Of a DNA stretch of 64,000 nucleotides, positions 8,136 through 16,970 are shown one piece after another. The notes beneath the pieces are model-generated. The model was given only the letters and a program-made list of their open reading frames with translations. It was not told where the DNA came from and did not search any database. Numbering within the stretch: position 1 is the stretch's first letter; the number at the start of each line of letters is the position of its first letter. The stretch is taken from positions 39,061 to 103,060 of the forward strand of contig NZ_JBGFGN010000146.1 of the NCBI RefSeq assembly GCF_041224595.1, written 5' to 3'. Source of the stretch: Donghicola sp041224595 (lineage in GTDB: Bacteria; Pseudomonadota; Alphaproteobacteria; Rhodobacterales; Rhodobacteraceae). A program made the position numbers and the translations under genes.

Positions 8136-10333
8136 ACACCACGCTTCCAAACAAGATCAAGGGGAATCTTGATCACAAAGCGGGCCCCCCTGCCCTGTTC
8201 TACTGGCGACTCGGCGTGAATGGTGCCGCCCCATTCTTCGACCAGTCGGCGCACCATTGCGAGCCCCATACCAACTCCCTTGTGCTCTTTGTTCTCTGAG
8301 TAGGTGCGAAAGAGCTCAAAGATCATCTCGTGGCGAGCTTCGGGAATGCCCGGTCCGTCGTCGGTCACAACGATTTCCAAAGCGTCGATTTGTACGCTCG
8401 ACGAGATAGCGATGTTGATGGTCTCGCGGTCGTGGTGGCTAATGGCGTTCGCCAACAGATTGTTCAGTACACGCACAAGGCCGTCGTACTCATATTGCAA
8501 CCTTAGACCTGCTGGTTGGAATTTCGTCAGAACAGTGATGTTGGGCGCGCGATACAGGTTTGCGGCGGCGTTGATGGCATCGCTCAACGGCAGGTCTTCG
8601 ATTTGACTCTCGCGGTTCTCGAGCCTTGCAAGGTCAAGAATGCCTTCGATCAAGCGGCTCAGATGCTGAATTCGCGCATTGATCATGCCCAGATACCGGT
8701 TGGGTGCCTCGATATCACCCTCCTCTAGGTCATCCCGGGCCCATTCGGAGAGCTGTTCGATCCCTCTCAGGGGGGCACGCAGATCATGCGCAGCGGCATA
8801 GACAAAGCGGCGCGTGTAGAACTGACGGATCGAGAGTTGCCGCGAGGCCTCGATAAACTGGACATGTGTGCGTTGGCTGATTTGCGTCATAACGAACACG
8901 CCAAGAATGGACAGAAGCAAGAGCACAGTCATCGCGATCGTTGCGGTCTTGATCCGGTTGCCACGGAAGTCATAGGACGCAAAGCCCGTTTCGGTGAGAT
9001 GGGCGTCAAAGCTCTCAACTGCGTCAATATAATCTGTGCCCATTGGAAGCGTGTTGATCCACGTTTGAAAGTCGATATCCGCCAACCAGTCGGAATTCAC
9101 CAACTCAAGCCGAAGGTAGTCCCTGAGTTCGATGCTGAGATCTAGCATGAGGACATAAATTGCACCGTTCTGAGGCTGCACGTTACTGGTCACGGACCGG
9201 AACAAATGGCAGCGTGTCTCCGTTTCACAGTGTTTTAGAATAGCCCCCGATGACGTCGGGTTTGTGCTGAGCCATTGTTCTTCATGTAGATCGGCAAAGT
9301 AAGAGTACACGCTTCCACCCGGACTTGGACGGTCAAATCCATAAGCGCAGTCGACTTGGTGAATGCGGTTTTTTAGGAGCTCAAAGCTAAAGACATACGT
9401 GCCACGATCTGCGCGGCACACCCGAATATCATTCCTCGCATGGGTCTGGTCGTTGTGGGGTCCTAGCCCGACCAGATTAATCGTTTCTTTGAATTTTGAT
9501 GTCGCTGCTGTGGCCGTTGCGTCGAGATGTCGGTGAATGCGTTCGATATTTGACGCATTCAAGGAGATGGGCGCTGTCAGGGACAAAACGCCATAGAACA
9601 CAATGACGCCTGCGATGGCCCCAGTGGCGGCGACCTCGGCGAGGTCGACAATCCTAAGAGGCAACCCATTTTCATCGGTGCTTGCAGCAAGTTTAGCGAA
9701 AATGAGTAGAAGCAAAGAGAGCGCGGTCAGAGGCCCAGTATCCGTCGGGTTCGCGCTCCAATGGATTGGCGGTGGAAGGTTGGCAAAGATCATCCCCAGC
9801 ATCGAGATGACCACGCCAAGCAGCGCTACGTTGATGGCCTGGCTTAGGACAGAGAGAACTGGTCGGCCCCGAATGAGGCGAACAAAGAGGCCGTACCCAG
9901 ACGTCGCTAAAAGCAAGAGCGACGTGTTTACTGACATCTGACCGGCGCGAGCGCCAGCTTCGATGGTTTCAGTCGGCAGCAGCCTATTGATAAAATTCAC
10001 TGCCTCGACCCAGTGCGACGTGAGTGAGAGCCCCGAAATTACCATCACTGCGAGGTAGGGAAATATCCCGAAAACCGGTCTCCACGCTTTCCCTTTCAGA
10101 GCCGTCGGAAGTGAGCCTAAGAAAAGGCAGATTGCGGTTGTTGCCTGTGTGGGCGAGGCATTCTGAAAGGGCTTCGTTAAGGCGTGAATTCCAAGCAACC
10201 ATCCGAGCATAGCAATGGATGCGATCGCCAAAACGATTATAGAAAGCGCTACAGATATTTTCGGCGCGTACCGAAAGCTCGCGATACGATGTACCATCTT
10301 GTTTCCCAAAGAGCGGGGGAAACTCGAAAACAT
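8132..10333 (-). CDS. Large membrane histidine kinase with periplasmic sensor region
   Basis: A 733-residue kinase. The N-terminal ~260 residues are polytopic (hydrophobic stretches about 27-50, 65-78, 87-103, 134-150, 163-185, 201-215, 235-255). Residues about 260-460 form a soluble, Cys-containing probably periplasmic region (Cys306, 329, 369, 375), followed by a transmembrane helix at about 462-485. The transmitter is intact: HisKA AAAHDLRAPLRG with His516, N box NNLLANAISHH (624-634), G1 DDGPGIP (658-664) and G2 KGVGMGLAMVRR. It ends tail to tail with the HPt-like gene. No response regulator is adjacent; the signal is unknown. Confidence 0.88.
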   Translation of the reverse strand: MFSSFPRSLGNKMVHRIASFRYAPKISVALSIIVLAIASIAMLGWLLGIHALTKPFQNASPTQATTAICLFLGSLPTALKGKAWRPVFGIFPYLAVMVISGLSLTSHWVEAVNFINRLLPTETIEAGARAGQMSVNTSLLLLATSGYGLFVRLIRGRPVLSVLSQAINVALLGVVISMLGMIFANLPPPIHWSANPTDTGPLTALSLLLLIFAKLAASTDENGLPLRIVDLAEVAATGAIAGVIVFYGVLSLTAPISLNASNIERIHRHLDATATAATSKFKETINLVGLGPHNDQTHARNDIRVCRADRGTYVFSFELLKNRIHQVDCAYGFDRPSPGGSVYSYFADLHEEQWLSTNPTSSGAILKHCETETRCHLFRSVTSNVQPQNGAIYVLMLDLSIELRDYLRLELVNSDWLADIDFQTWINTLPMGTDYIDAVESFDAHLTETGFASYDFRGNRIKTATIAMTVLLLLSILGVFVMTQISQRTHVQFIEASRQLSIRQFYTRRFVYAAAHDLRAPLRGIEQLSEWARDDLEEGDIEAPNRYLGMINARIQHLSRLIEGILDLARLENRESQIEDLPLSDAINAAANLYRAPNITVLTKFQPAGLRLQYEYDGLVRVLNNLLANAISHHDRETINIAISSSVQIDALEIVVTDDGPGIPEARHEMIFELFRTYSENKEHKGVGMGLAMVRRLVEEWGGTIHAESPVEQGRGARFVIKIPLDLVWKRGV

Positions 10334-10447
10334 CTACTTTGCACAGGCCCGCAGTAAAGCGTGAATGTCAAAATTATGCCCTGTATTGGGGCGTCGTCGC
10401 AAGCGATATCTGATCTTCTGAATGTGTCAGAAGGAGCTGTCGGGCAA

Positions 10448-10469
10448 GATCTTCCCCGTGGGGAAGATC
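10448..10469. repeat. Perfect palindrome GATCTTCCCC-GT-GGGGAAGATC
   Basis: Ten-base arms around a 2-bp centre, located 11 bp downstream of the htpX stop and upstream of kinase 2. It has no T-run, so a terminator role is doubtful. It is the longest of the four TTCCCC/GGGGAA palindromes in the window. Confidence 0.6.
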
Positions 10470-10480
10470 GGGTTCTGTCG

Positions 10481-11419
10481 TTACGTCCACGGCCCTTTGC
10501 TGCGACGGCTGCGTCCAGATTTCGGGATGCTAGACGTCGCGGCCGTGGGTTCTGGATGTGTCATGGATGCCTTTTTTACAGTCATCTTGCGCAATGCGGC
10601 GACTCTGTTTTCTGTCGCCGGATGGGTCGCAAACAGGTTGTCCATCCGCCTTCCGTGCAGCGGATTGATGATGAACATATGCGCCGTCGCTGGATTGCGC
10701 TCTGCTGCGATGTTGTCGATCTGGGCAGCGCCTCTTTGAATGTTCTCGAGCGCCGATGCGAGCCAAAGAGGATGTCCGCAAATCTCGGCGCCGATGCGGT
10801 CGGCCTCGTATTCCCGCGCCCTGCTGATCGCCATCTGAACCAGCGCCGCCGCCATAGGGGCAAGAAACATCATCGCCAAAGTCCCCACGATTCCGAGACC
10901 GCCGTTGCCTTCCTCATCGCGGTTTCCCCCGAAGAAGAGTGCGAAGTTGGCGAGCATAGAGATCGCGCCCGCAAAGGTCGCGGTGACCGTCATGATCGCA
11001 GTGTCGTGGTTCTTGATATGGGCCAATTCATGCGCGATGACGCCTGCAAGCTCTTCGCGGCTCAGGACACGCAGGATGCCGCTTGTCACAGCGACCGCAG
11101 CATTCGCCGGGTTGCGGCCCGTGGCAAATGCGTTCGGCTGTGGTGTGTCGATCAAGTAAACCGCTGGTACCGGCATGTCTGCGTTGCGCGCCAGATCCGC
11201 GACCATTTGCTGAATGCCCATCCGGTCGCCAGCGGTCAAAAGCTGCGCGTTGTGCATGCGCAAGACCATCTTGTCCGAATTCCACCAAGTGAAAATATTC
11301 ATGGCCGCGGCAATGATCAGGGCGATCAACATACCGCCTGTTCCAGCAAGCAAATACCCAAGCCCCATAAACAGAGCTGTCATCGCGGCCATAAAAAGTG
11401 CTGTTTTCAGATATCCCAT
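10481..11419 (-). CDS. htpX: HtpX-like membrane zinc metalloprotease (M48B)
   Basis: HtpX degrades misfolded inner-membrane proteins. The 312-residue protein has two N-terminal transmembrane segments (about 5-22 and 28-45), the zinc motif HELAH at 130-134, two further hydrophobic segments (about 142-163, 177-197) and the downstream metal-ligand region EYEAD near 203-207. The final ~25 residues are a basic, low-complexity tail beyond the usual end. It is monocistronic between kinase 2 and hipA on the same strand. Assignment is confident from motif order and length. Confidence 0.95.
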   Translation of the reverse strand: MGYLKTALFMAAMTALFMGLGYLLAGTGGMLIALIIAAAMNIFTWWNSDKMVLRMHNAQLLTAGDRMGIQQMVADLARNADMPVPAVYLIDTPQPNAFATGRNPANAAVAVTSGILRVLSREELAGVIAHELAHIKNHDTAIMTVTATFAGAISMLANFALFFGGNRDEEGNGGLGIVGTLAMMFLAPMAAALVQMAISRAREYEADRIGAEICGHPLWLASALENIQRGAAQIDNIAAERNPATAHMFIINPLHGRRMDNLFATHPATENRVAALRKMTVKKASMTHPEPTAATSSIPKSGRSRRSKGPWT

Positions 11420-11512
11420 AAAAACCCTCTGATGCGGCAGTTGCCGTGTGCACCAGAGATATAGGGAGTCACCGCCTGCTCGCCAACGGGAGCAGCGCGG
11501 TGCAATCGCGTG

Positions 11513-12820
11513 TTATGTCCAGCTTCGCGCGCATTCGATGTCGTCTTGAATGCTAGATTTCAGCAGGCGCGGGACTCCGCAAGCTTCGGCAAATTCGGGC
11601 CACCGGACGAGCGCCGCATCGACTTGCGAAACCATATCCCAAACAGACTCGCGTTCGATTCCGATTGCGCGGGCGACATCGTGGAAGTGCATGCGGCCCG
11701 GTTGGTTTCGGTTTCCGGCAATTCCAAGCGCATGAAGCCCGCCGCGACCATAGCTATAGCAGAGGTCGTAAGCCGGGGCCAAAGCCCACCTGCCCCGTTC
11801 ATCCATTAGAAAAGCGTGGTTCTTCAGGTGGTCATCTCTGTTCACCGCACGAACATTAAAGATCATGCGCAGCATCATCTCTTCGACCTGCGCTTGGTTT
11901 CGTGTGATCGCCCGCGTCAGTTTGAGCAGGTCAATGTAGTCTAGGTCTGCGGTTCGGAAGTCGACACCAAAGAGCGCAGCCGCGGTCTGGACGTGCAGAC
12001 GCTTCGTTCCGGGGCGATCAAACCGCTGCGTTACGAAGTACTGTTCGCGAGTGTTTGAACCCAACATGCCCATCCAAGTGGTCCGCAGGCCGGCGGCGCG
12101 GGCCATCAAACCGTAGGCGACTTCGGCTTCGACCGCGCCATTGCGATCGCTGCGGCTGCGTCGTTTGATCAGAACGTGTTTCCAGCCTTGGGGCAGGGGG
12201 GCGCGGTGGTTCCGTAGAGTTTCCCCGTCGGGAGAGAGCTGTGCGAGAAACTTCGGCTTTTGCCCGTGGGTGCCACCAGACGCGTTGTTCAGCCGCGTGA
12301 GGTCGTCCATTTTCACGCAATCGCCGACATCCGCAGCAAGCCCTGCGAACCATTCTAAGGAGACCTCCTGGGGCTCGGTGAGCGGGTAGGCGGGCCTGTA
12401 GGTCAGGGCGCCGATCCCATGCAATCCAACCAAGGAAAGGCGGGTCAAAGGGCTGGTGCCTTCGGGGCTCCCGCCGCTCGCGCGAATTTCGTAGTCGGCA
12501 AGCAGCCTCGCCCACCCGTCTGGTAGGCTGTCCCCGATCAAAGCAGGTGCGCCTTCGAAGGCCCATCCGCGTCGGGGCTTTAGGCTGCCTTCGTGTTTTC
12601 GCACGAGTACAGGAGAGAGGGGCAGAGGGTCGGCCTCGAATCGGGCGTCCCATCGCAAGACCGCCTGGCGGCGGGTGTCGTCCCAGTCGAGCGTGCCGAC
12701 AGGACGGGGGGCGAATCCTGCACCGAAATCCAGCGCAACCTCGAGGGATCGAGGGTCAGAGCGCAGGAAAGCGCGGGGGCAGGGCATCGCTTGATCAAAG
12801 TTGTGCTGTATATCGGTCAT
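11513..12820 (-). CDS. HipA-family Ser/Thr kinase without adjacent HipB
   Basis: A 435-residue HipA-like protein. HipA kinases are toxins or regulators that phosphorylate translation factors and are normally restrained by a HipB repressor encoded next to them. Visible features are the N-subdomain motif DSLPDGW (97-103), the phosphate-binding loop SGGTHGQKPK (181-190), the catalytic loop VNRDDHLKNHAF (326-337) and the metal-binding LAPAYDL (347-353). All key kinase residues appear intact. No HipB-like HTH gene occurs on either side. A cluster of HipB-type half-sites lies 61-87 bp upstream (12881-12907), so the regulator may be encoded elsewhere. Confidence 0.9.
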   Translation of the reverse strand: MTDIQHNFDQAMPCPRAFLRSDPRSLEVALDFGAGFAPRPVGTLDWDDTRRQAVLRWDARFEADPLPLSPVLVRKHEGSLKPRRGWAFEGAPALIGDSLPDGWARLLADYEIRASGGSPEGTSPLTRLSLVGLHGIGALTYRPAYPLTEPQEVSLEWFAGLAADVGDCVKMDDLTRLNNASGGTHGQKPKFLAQLSPDGETLRNHRAPLPQGWKHVLIKRRSRSDRNGAVEAEVAYGLMARAAGLRTTWMGMLGSNTREQYFVTQRFDRPGTKRLHVQTAAALFGVDFRTADLDYIDLLKLTRAITRNQAQVEEMMLRMIFNVRAVNRDDHLKNHAFLMDERGRWALAPAYDLCYSYGRGGLHALGIAGNRNQPGRMHFHDVARAIGIERESVWDMVSQVDAALVRWPEFAEACGVPRLLKSSIQDDIECARSWT

Positions 12821-12880
12821 ACGATCTCTCTAGCCAAAAGCGTGCCAAACTGTCCTGAGACAAGGATTATTCGTGAAGGC

Positions 12881-12907
12881 CTATCCGGCAGGATAGAATG
12901 ACTATCC
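12881..12907. promoter_or_regulatory. HipB-like half-site cluster upstream of hipA
   Basis: The sequence CTATCC-GGCA-GGATAG (12881-12896) is an inverted repeat of the TATCC/GGATA half-site known from E. coli HipB operators, but with 4 rather than 8 bp between half-sites. A third CTATCC follows at 12902-12907. Confidence 0.4.
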
Positions 12908-13100
12908 AGTAGCGCGATCAGGGCTTTTCAAAATAGTCGTTTGAGGTAGAATACACCTACATTAATCGGAATACGTTCAATAGATATTTGTATAAACACC
13001 TTTGCAGTAATGGTCGTTTGTTTCGAAGGCGTGTTGCGCAATAGTTAATTTTAGAGGCGCACACATCTTTTAAGAGCGCACAAACAGAAGGCTTCGCACC

Positions 13101-13869
13101 ATGGTTTTGGAACGCCCGATTCAGAGTATCGATTTTGCTGAACGTGTTATTCCCAAGCTGGGGCAACACGATATTGCAGATGCAACCGAATATGCACAGC
13201 GGGCCGAACGGCAGCGCATCATGGGCGAACTGGCCTCGGATGTTGTGCATGACATTAATAACCTGCTCGCCGCTGTAGAGGCGATCTCTCGTTTGCTCGA
13301 AATGCAGATTGAGGATGACGCTCTCAGCGCACTTGTGCGCCGCTTGTCACGCTCTGCCGGCTCTGGCCGAAAAATGACCCGTCGCTTGTTGGACTTTGTG
13401 CACGACGACGGCAAGGGGCCTGTCCCTGTCGATATCGCCGAGGTCGTGGAAAACGAAGTCGAGCTTTTGGATCACTTGGTGTCGCGCCAGATTGCGCTGA
13501 AGATCGACACCGAGGACAGCACCACCCGCGTTCTGGCAGATCCTGTGCGTATTCGCTCTGCTCTGTTCAACCTGATCGCCAATGCGCGCGATGCCATCGA
13601 AGGTGGGGGCCAGATCACAGTGCGGCAGTATGTGGTTCCCGCCATTGGTAGTGAGCCAATGTGTCAGGTCCTGACCGTCGCAGATGATGGCTGCGGCATG
13701 AGCGAGGAATTGCTTCAGAAAGTCGGACAGCAATACTTCACAACCAAGGGCAAGGGGAAGGGGTCCGGCCTCGGTCATTGCGCTCGCTGATGAGTGTGGT
13801 GGCCGCGTCGAACTTGAGAGCACCGAAGGCGTTGGGACACGCGTGCGTTTGGTTCTGCCCTGCATCTGA
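13101..13869 (+). pseudogene. Soluble histidine kinase disrupted by a frameshift in the ATP-binding G2 box
   Basis: The N-terminal frame (13101-13790) encodes about 229 residues: HisKA-type helix with VVHDINNLL (phospho-His in VHD), the N box LFNLIANARDAI and G1 ADDGCGM. In the G2 box the frame reads GSGLGHCAR then stops. The expected continuation IALADECGGRVELE...VRLVLPCI is present in another frame up to the stop at 13867-13869. Aligning with the usual GSGLGLxIA, about five bases seem to be missing after the GGT codon near 13773. There is no transmembrane segment. It could be a true pseudogene, a recent mutation, an assembly error or, less likely, programmed frameshifting. A hairpin with a T-run follows. 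Confidence 0.8.
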
Positions 13870-13872
13870 TCA

Positions 13873-13893
13873 TCCCCGCGGGGAAGGTTTTTT
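13873..13893 (+). terminator. Short palindrome TCCCCGCGGGGA followed by T-run
   Basis: TCCCC-GC-GGGGA (13873-13884) then AAGG and six T residues (13888-13893), right after the frameshifted kinase. It belongs to the same palindrome family as 7486, 10448 and 27603, here apparently serving as a terminator; its T-run overlaps the stop of the opposing cation transporter gene. Confidence 0.6.
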
Positions 13894-14809
13894 AGTCTTT
13901 TGCGGGAAACCAGACATCCTTGTGGATCATGACGTCTGCATGGGGGTAGGCGAGCAGGATTTTGGCTCTTAGGCCCGCGCTTATCTCGTGTGCATCATAG
14001 AGTGATTGATCGCCGTCGAGTTCAATGTGAAGTGTCACAAAGGTCCGCGACCCGGCCATCCGGGTTTTTAAATCATGAAAATCCCGCACGCCCGGAAAGG
14101 ATCCCGCGATCTCTGCGATACCTTCAATTTCGTGATCCGGCGCTTTTCGATCCATCAAGGCATCTAGAGCCGCTTTGCCGATCCGCACCGCACCAAACAT
14201 CATGAAGACCGCCGCACCGATCGCCACAATACTGTCGATGAATGTAATCCCCAACTGCTGCGCAGCGAGAAGCGAGAGGATCGCGCCAAGGTTCGGCACC
14301 AGATCACCGATGTAGTGAAGGCTGTCTGCCGTCACGACCTTGTTCCGGGTTTTGCGCGCGACGTGACGCTGATACGCAACAAGCGAGAGTGTCAGGCCAA
14401 TCGACAGGACCATGACGGCGATACCTGCACCCTCGGATGCCAAGGGGGTCGAAGCCTCTCCGAAGAGGCGTACCCCAGCCGCATAAAGGATCGCAGTACC
14501 CGAGATTAGGATGAATGTGGACTGCCCTAGCGCGGCCAGATCTTCGGCCGACGTGTGGCCATAGGCGTGGTCATCGTCCGGCGGTCGGGCGGCATAGGTT
14601 ATGGCCGCCAGCCCCGCCAGAGACACCATCAGGTCAAGCGCACTATCAGCCAGAGATGCCCCAACGGACAACGCTCCGGTTGCAGCCAGTGCCCAAGTTT
14701 TCGCAACAACAAGCGTCGCCGCCACCGCCACGGAGGCAAGACCGGCCCGTCGGTTGAGCTTAACATGCTCTGATCTGAGAGGGGTAGGGTGGGGCATCGG
14801 CTTGTCCAA
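13892..14809 (-). CDS. Cation diffusion facilitator (CDF) divalent-metal exporter
   Basis: CDF antiporters export Zn2+, Fe2+, Mn2+ or similar ions in exchange for protons. The protein is 305 residues with six predicted transmembrane segments in the first ~215 residues and a cytoplasmic C-terminal metal-binding domain (about 216-300). Metal-site motifs are ADSALDL in TM2, HAYGHTSAEDLAAL in the TM2-TM3 loop, and ADSLHYIGDL in TM5 (HxxxD site). The C-terminal domain carries His residues at FVTLHIELD and DAHEIS. The FieF-like subfamily is likely; the metal cannot be told from sequence alone. Confidence 0.92.
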   Translation of the reverse strand: MDKPMPHPTPLRSEHVKLNRRAGLASVAVAATLVVAKTWALAATGALSVGASLADSALDLMVSLAGLAAITYAARPPDDDHAYGHTSAEDLAALGQSTFILISGTAILYAAGVRLFGEASTPLASEGAGIAVMVLSIGLTLSLVAYQRHVARKTRNKVVTADSLHYIGDLVPNLGAILSLLAAQQLGITFIDSIVAIGAAVFMMFGAVRIGKAALDALMDRKAPDHEIEGIAEIAGSFPGVRDFHDLKTRMAGSRTFVTLHIELDGDQSLYDAHEISAGLRAKILLAYPHADVMIHKDVWFPAKD

Positions 14810-14872
14810 AAAGTGCTGTTCTCACCGCTGTTTAAGCAAGTCGGGCCAGAATGTCACAAGCTTTGCCATCTA

Positions 14873-16006
14873 TTACTGTGCTTGGCGTGTGATCGCCGCA
14901 ACCGGTCGCAGCATCTCGGCGGTAAGGGTGTTCAGGACGTACGCCCCTGCGACGGCCAATTCATTCTCGCCACGCCCCCCCTTTTGCAAGGAAGTATAAA
15001 GTGCGGCGAGCGGCACGTAGCGACTGTGGCCGATAGGGTCCGCCGCGACAGAACCGATGTCAATGATGCGAACATTGGACGCTTTGGCCGAGTTCTGGAC
15101 CTCTGGCGCATCTACCGACAACGCACCCAAGCGGGGCCGCCCTGTTCCGATCAATGAGCTCACGGCCAGGGCTTTGTCATCGCGTGCGACCAAAACAACC
15201 AGTGGTCGCCCCAAATTCCCGATGGTGCGCATCTGCTGGTCAAAGACCATGACGTCGATATCAGGGGCAGCCAAGATCACCTCGAGGCGTTTCAGTACGT
15301 CCTCGCGCGCCTTGAGTTTGAGCGTCCGAAGCGCTTCGATGGACAACCAGCTTCCCATGCTATGCGCAAAGAGCAGCGCCTTTTGTCCGTTTGCCGTGGT
15401 GTCGGTCAGCACACTGGCAAGCGCGTCTCTAGAGAAGATCGCACTCTGACGGTCAGCAACATATTCTAGGGGATGCCCGTAAGAAGGCCAAGAAAACAAA
15501 ATTGCCGGCCCATCGTATCCGCTGTCAGCCTTGAGGAGAGCCAGATGCAGAAGGGCTTCTGGAAAACGCGTGTTGAAGCCATGAACGTAGATTCCAGGCT
15601 GCGATCCAGCGGGGGTCTCTTGCGCCACGCGGCGCCGGAATTCGGCACGAGATATTGTGCCAGACGCGACCACCAGAAATTCCGAGCTGAATTTGGGGGG
15701 CTCCGATCTGTATCGTACGACGTTTGGCTTGCGCACAGGCGGCACGGAGATGTCATAGAACATGTAGGTCGTTTCAAAAGAGGGATCGGAACCAAACCCC
15801 CGACCTGCCTCGTCCCTCTCGCGGTTTGTGGCGGCATAGACGCGGACGATGGTGCCTTTCAGGTCCGGTGCTGCGATCGGAAGCAGGACTTCAGAGGTCG
15901 GGCGTTCGGCGCATCCGGATAATCCAAGAAAGAGGATGGCAGCGATCAGAAAACAGTGGACGGCGCGAAAAGCGGGGTGCGATGGCAGGGACGTGCGAAA
16001 TAACAT
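14873..16006 (-). CDS. Lipoprotein alpha/beta hydrolase, DUF900 family
   Basis: A 377-residue secreted hydrolase-fold protein. It has an N-terminal signal with lipobox LGLSGC, then the DUF900 core: YVHGFNTRFPEA (oxyanion region, near 141-152), the nucleophile elbow AHSMGSW, an Asp-bearing segment LVARDDKALAVS and a C-terminal GHSRYV with the likely catalytic His. Members are described as serine-esterase-like, with substrates unknown. It is monocistronic on the minus strand; neighbours do not suggest a pathway. Confidence 0.85.
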   Translation of the reverse strand: MLFRTSLPSHPAFRAVHCFLIAAILFLGLSGCAERPTSEVLLPIAAPDLKGTIVRVYAATNRERDEAGRGFGSDPSFETTYMFYDISVPPVRKPNVVRYRSEPPKFSSEFLVVASGTISRAEFRRRVAQETPAGSQPGIYVHGFNTRFPEALLHLALLKADSGYDGPAILFSWPSYGHPLEYVADRQSAIFSRDALASVLTDTTANGQKALLFAHSMGSWLSIEALRTLKLKAREDVLKRLEVILAAPDIDVMVFDQQMRTIGNLGRPLVVLVARDDKALAVSSLIGTGRPRLGALSVDAPEVQNSAKASNVRIIDIGSVAADPIGHSRYVPLAALYTSLQKGGRGENELAVAGAYVLNTLTAEMLRPVAAITRQAQ

Positions 16007-16137
16007 TCTCTGAAATCCAAAGGCCGAAAGAAACGAGCAGGTGTAGGATCAAATCGTCTTTGGCGAAATCCTAGCACGTTCGAGCTTCACTGTCTCAAAG
16101 TGATGGCGATTGGCGGGCGTTCAAAGAGATGCAGAGG

Positions 16138-16161
16138 GTGCCCCGCGTGAACGCAGGGCAC
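16138..16161 (-). terminator. Hairpin downstream of the CBS-domain gene
   Basis: Stem GTGCCC-(C)-GCG / CGC-(A)-GGGCAC with a TGAA loop, 10 bp beyond the CBS gene's stop. No clear T-run follows on the minus strand, so it is a weak terminator candidate. Confidence 0.4.
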
Positions 16162-16170
16162 TGGAGGCGC

Positions 16171-16692
16171 CTAGCCTACGATCAGTTGTTTGATCTGAAG
16201 CGCTTCGAATTCCAGCTGGTTCAACCGGAACTGCACAACGTCACCAATGGTCACTAGCCCAATCAGCTTGGGGCCTTCGACAACCGGCATGTGGCGGAAG
16301 CGGCCTTTGGTCATGCGGGTTAGGACGGTGACCAGAGGGTCTTCGCCTTTGCAGGTCTCCACCGTGCGTGTCATCACGTCGTCAACCTTGTGGGGCAGGG
16401 TTTTGCCCGGGGCATCCGCCAATTTGCGGACGATGTCCCGCTCGGACAGGATGCCCACCAGCAAGTCATCTACGTCTGTCACCAGTAGGGCGCCGATGCG
16501 ATGGTCCCGCAATAGAACGACTGCTTCGTGCAGGGTCTGCTCGGGGCGGATGGTGTGAAGGGTGCCGTCTTTCTCGGCAAGGACATCTCGGACGAAAGCG
16601 TGCTGCTCGGTCGTATTTGTCTCGATCGACTGCGTTGCAGTGCGGTTCTGAGAGTCATCCTTGCGCAGATGGGGGCGGTAGGATTCGGGCAT
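16171..16692 (-). CDS. Tandem CBS-domain protein
   Basis: A 173-residue protein made almost entirely of two CBS domains (about 30-95 and 105-165). CBS pairs bind adenine nucleotides and usually regulate a partner. Typical patterns are ALLVTDVDDLLVGILSERDIVRKL in the first and HMPVVEGPKLIGLVTIGDVVQ in the second. The first ~28 residues are polar and unrelated. It is a stand-alone gene with no obvious partner; the function is unknown beyond nucleotide sensing. Confidence 0.9.
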   Translation of the reverse strand: MPESYRPHLRKDDSQNRTATQSIETNTTEQHAFVRDVLAEKDGTLHTIRPEQTLHEAVVLLRDHRIGALLVTDVDDLLVGILSERDIVRKLADAPGKTLPHKVDDVMTRTVETCKGEDPLVTVLTRMTKGRFRHMPVVEGPKLIGLVTIGDVVQFRLNQLEFEALQIKQLIVG

Positions 16693-16759
16693 GCGCTGGC
16701 TCCTTGCGTGTCCTGAGTTGAACGTTTACGTACTCAGTCTAAACCGCAATCGAGCAGGA

Positions 16760-16957
16760 ATGGTTCAGATTTTTTCTTCTGTGACATATCTTACCCCCGC
16801 TGTCGCCACCGTGATTTTCGTGGTGGGATGTTTGGCGGGAATGAGGTACCGCACGGTTTGGAAAGCCGAAGGGCCCCGCTGGCAGCTTTGGCTGTACGGA
16901 CTTGTTGCGGCTGTTTCCTTGTTAACGTTGGGATTTGTGCCGGTTACGATGGGCTGA
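16760..16957 (+). CDS. Small two-helix membrane protein, unknown function
   Basis: About 65 residues from the ATG at 16760, preceded by GCAGGA; an earlier ATG at 16691 overlaps the CBS gene's start and adds a non-hydrophobic tail. Two hydrophobic segments (about 10-26 and 45-62) are separated by a short basic loop (RYRTVWKAEGPRWQ). It ends 13 bp from the convergent nqrM gene. Not recognised; short length makes it a moderate-confidence gene. Confidence 0.5.
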   Translation: MVQIFSSVTYLTPAVATVIFVVGCLAGMRYRTVWKAEGPRWQLWLYGLVAAVSLLTLGFVPVTMG

Positions 16958-16970
16958 CATCCAGAGCGGA

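Noticed and set aside
10361..11464. Long plus-strand open frame across htpX
   Set aside because: Antisense to HtpX with its HELAH motif; its Arg/Cys/His-rich translation is typical of a shadow frame in high-GC DNA.
12957..13250. Small minus-strand frame considered as a hipB gene upstream of hipA
   Set aside because: No helix-turn-helix pattern and it overlaps the kinase gene at 13101; therefore HipA is treated as an orphan.
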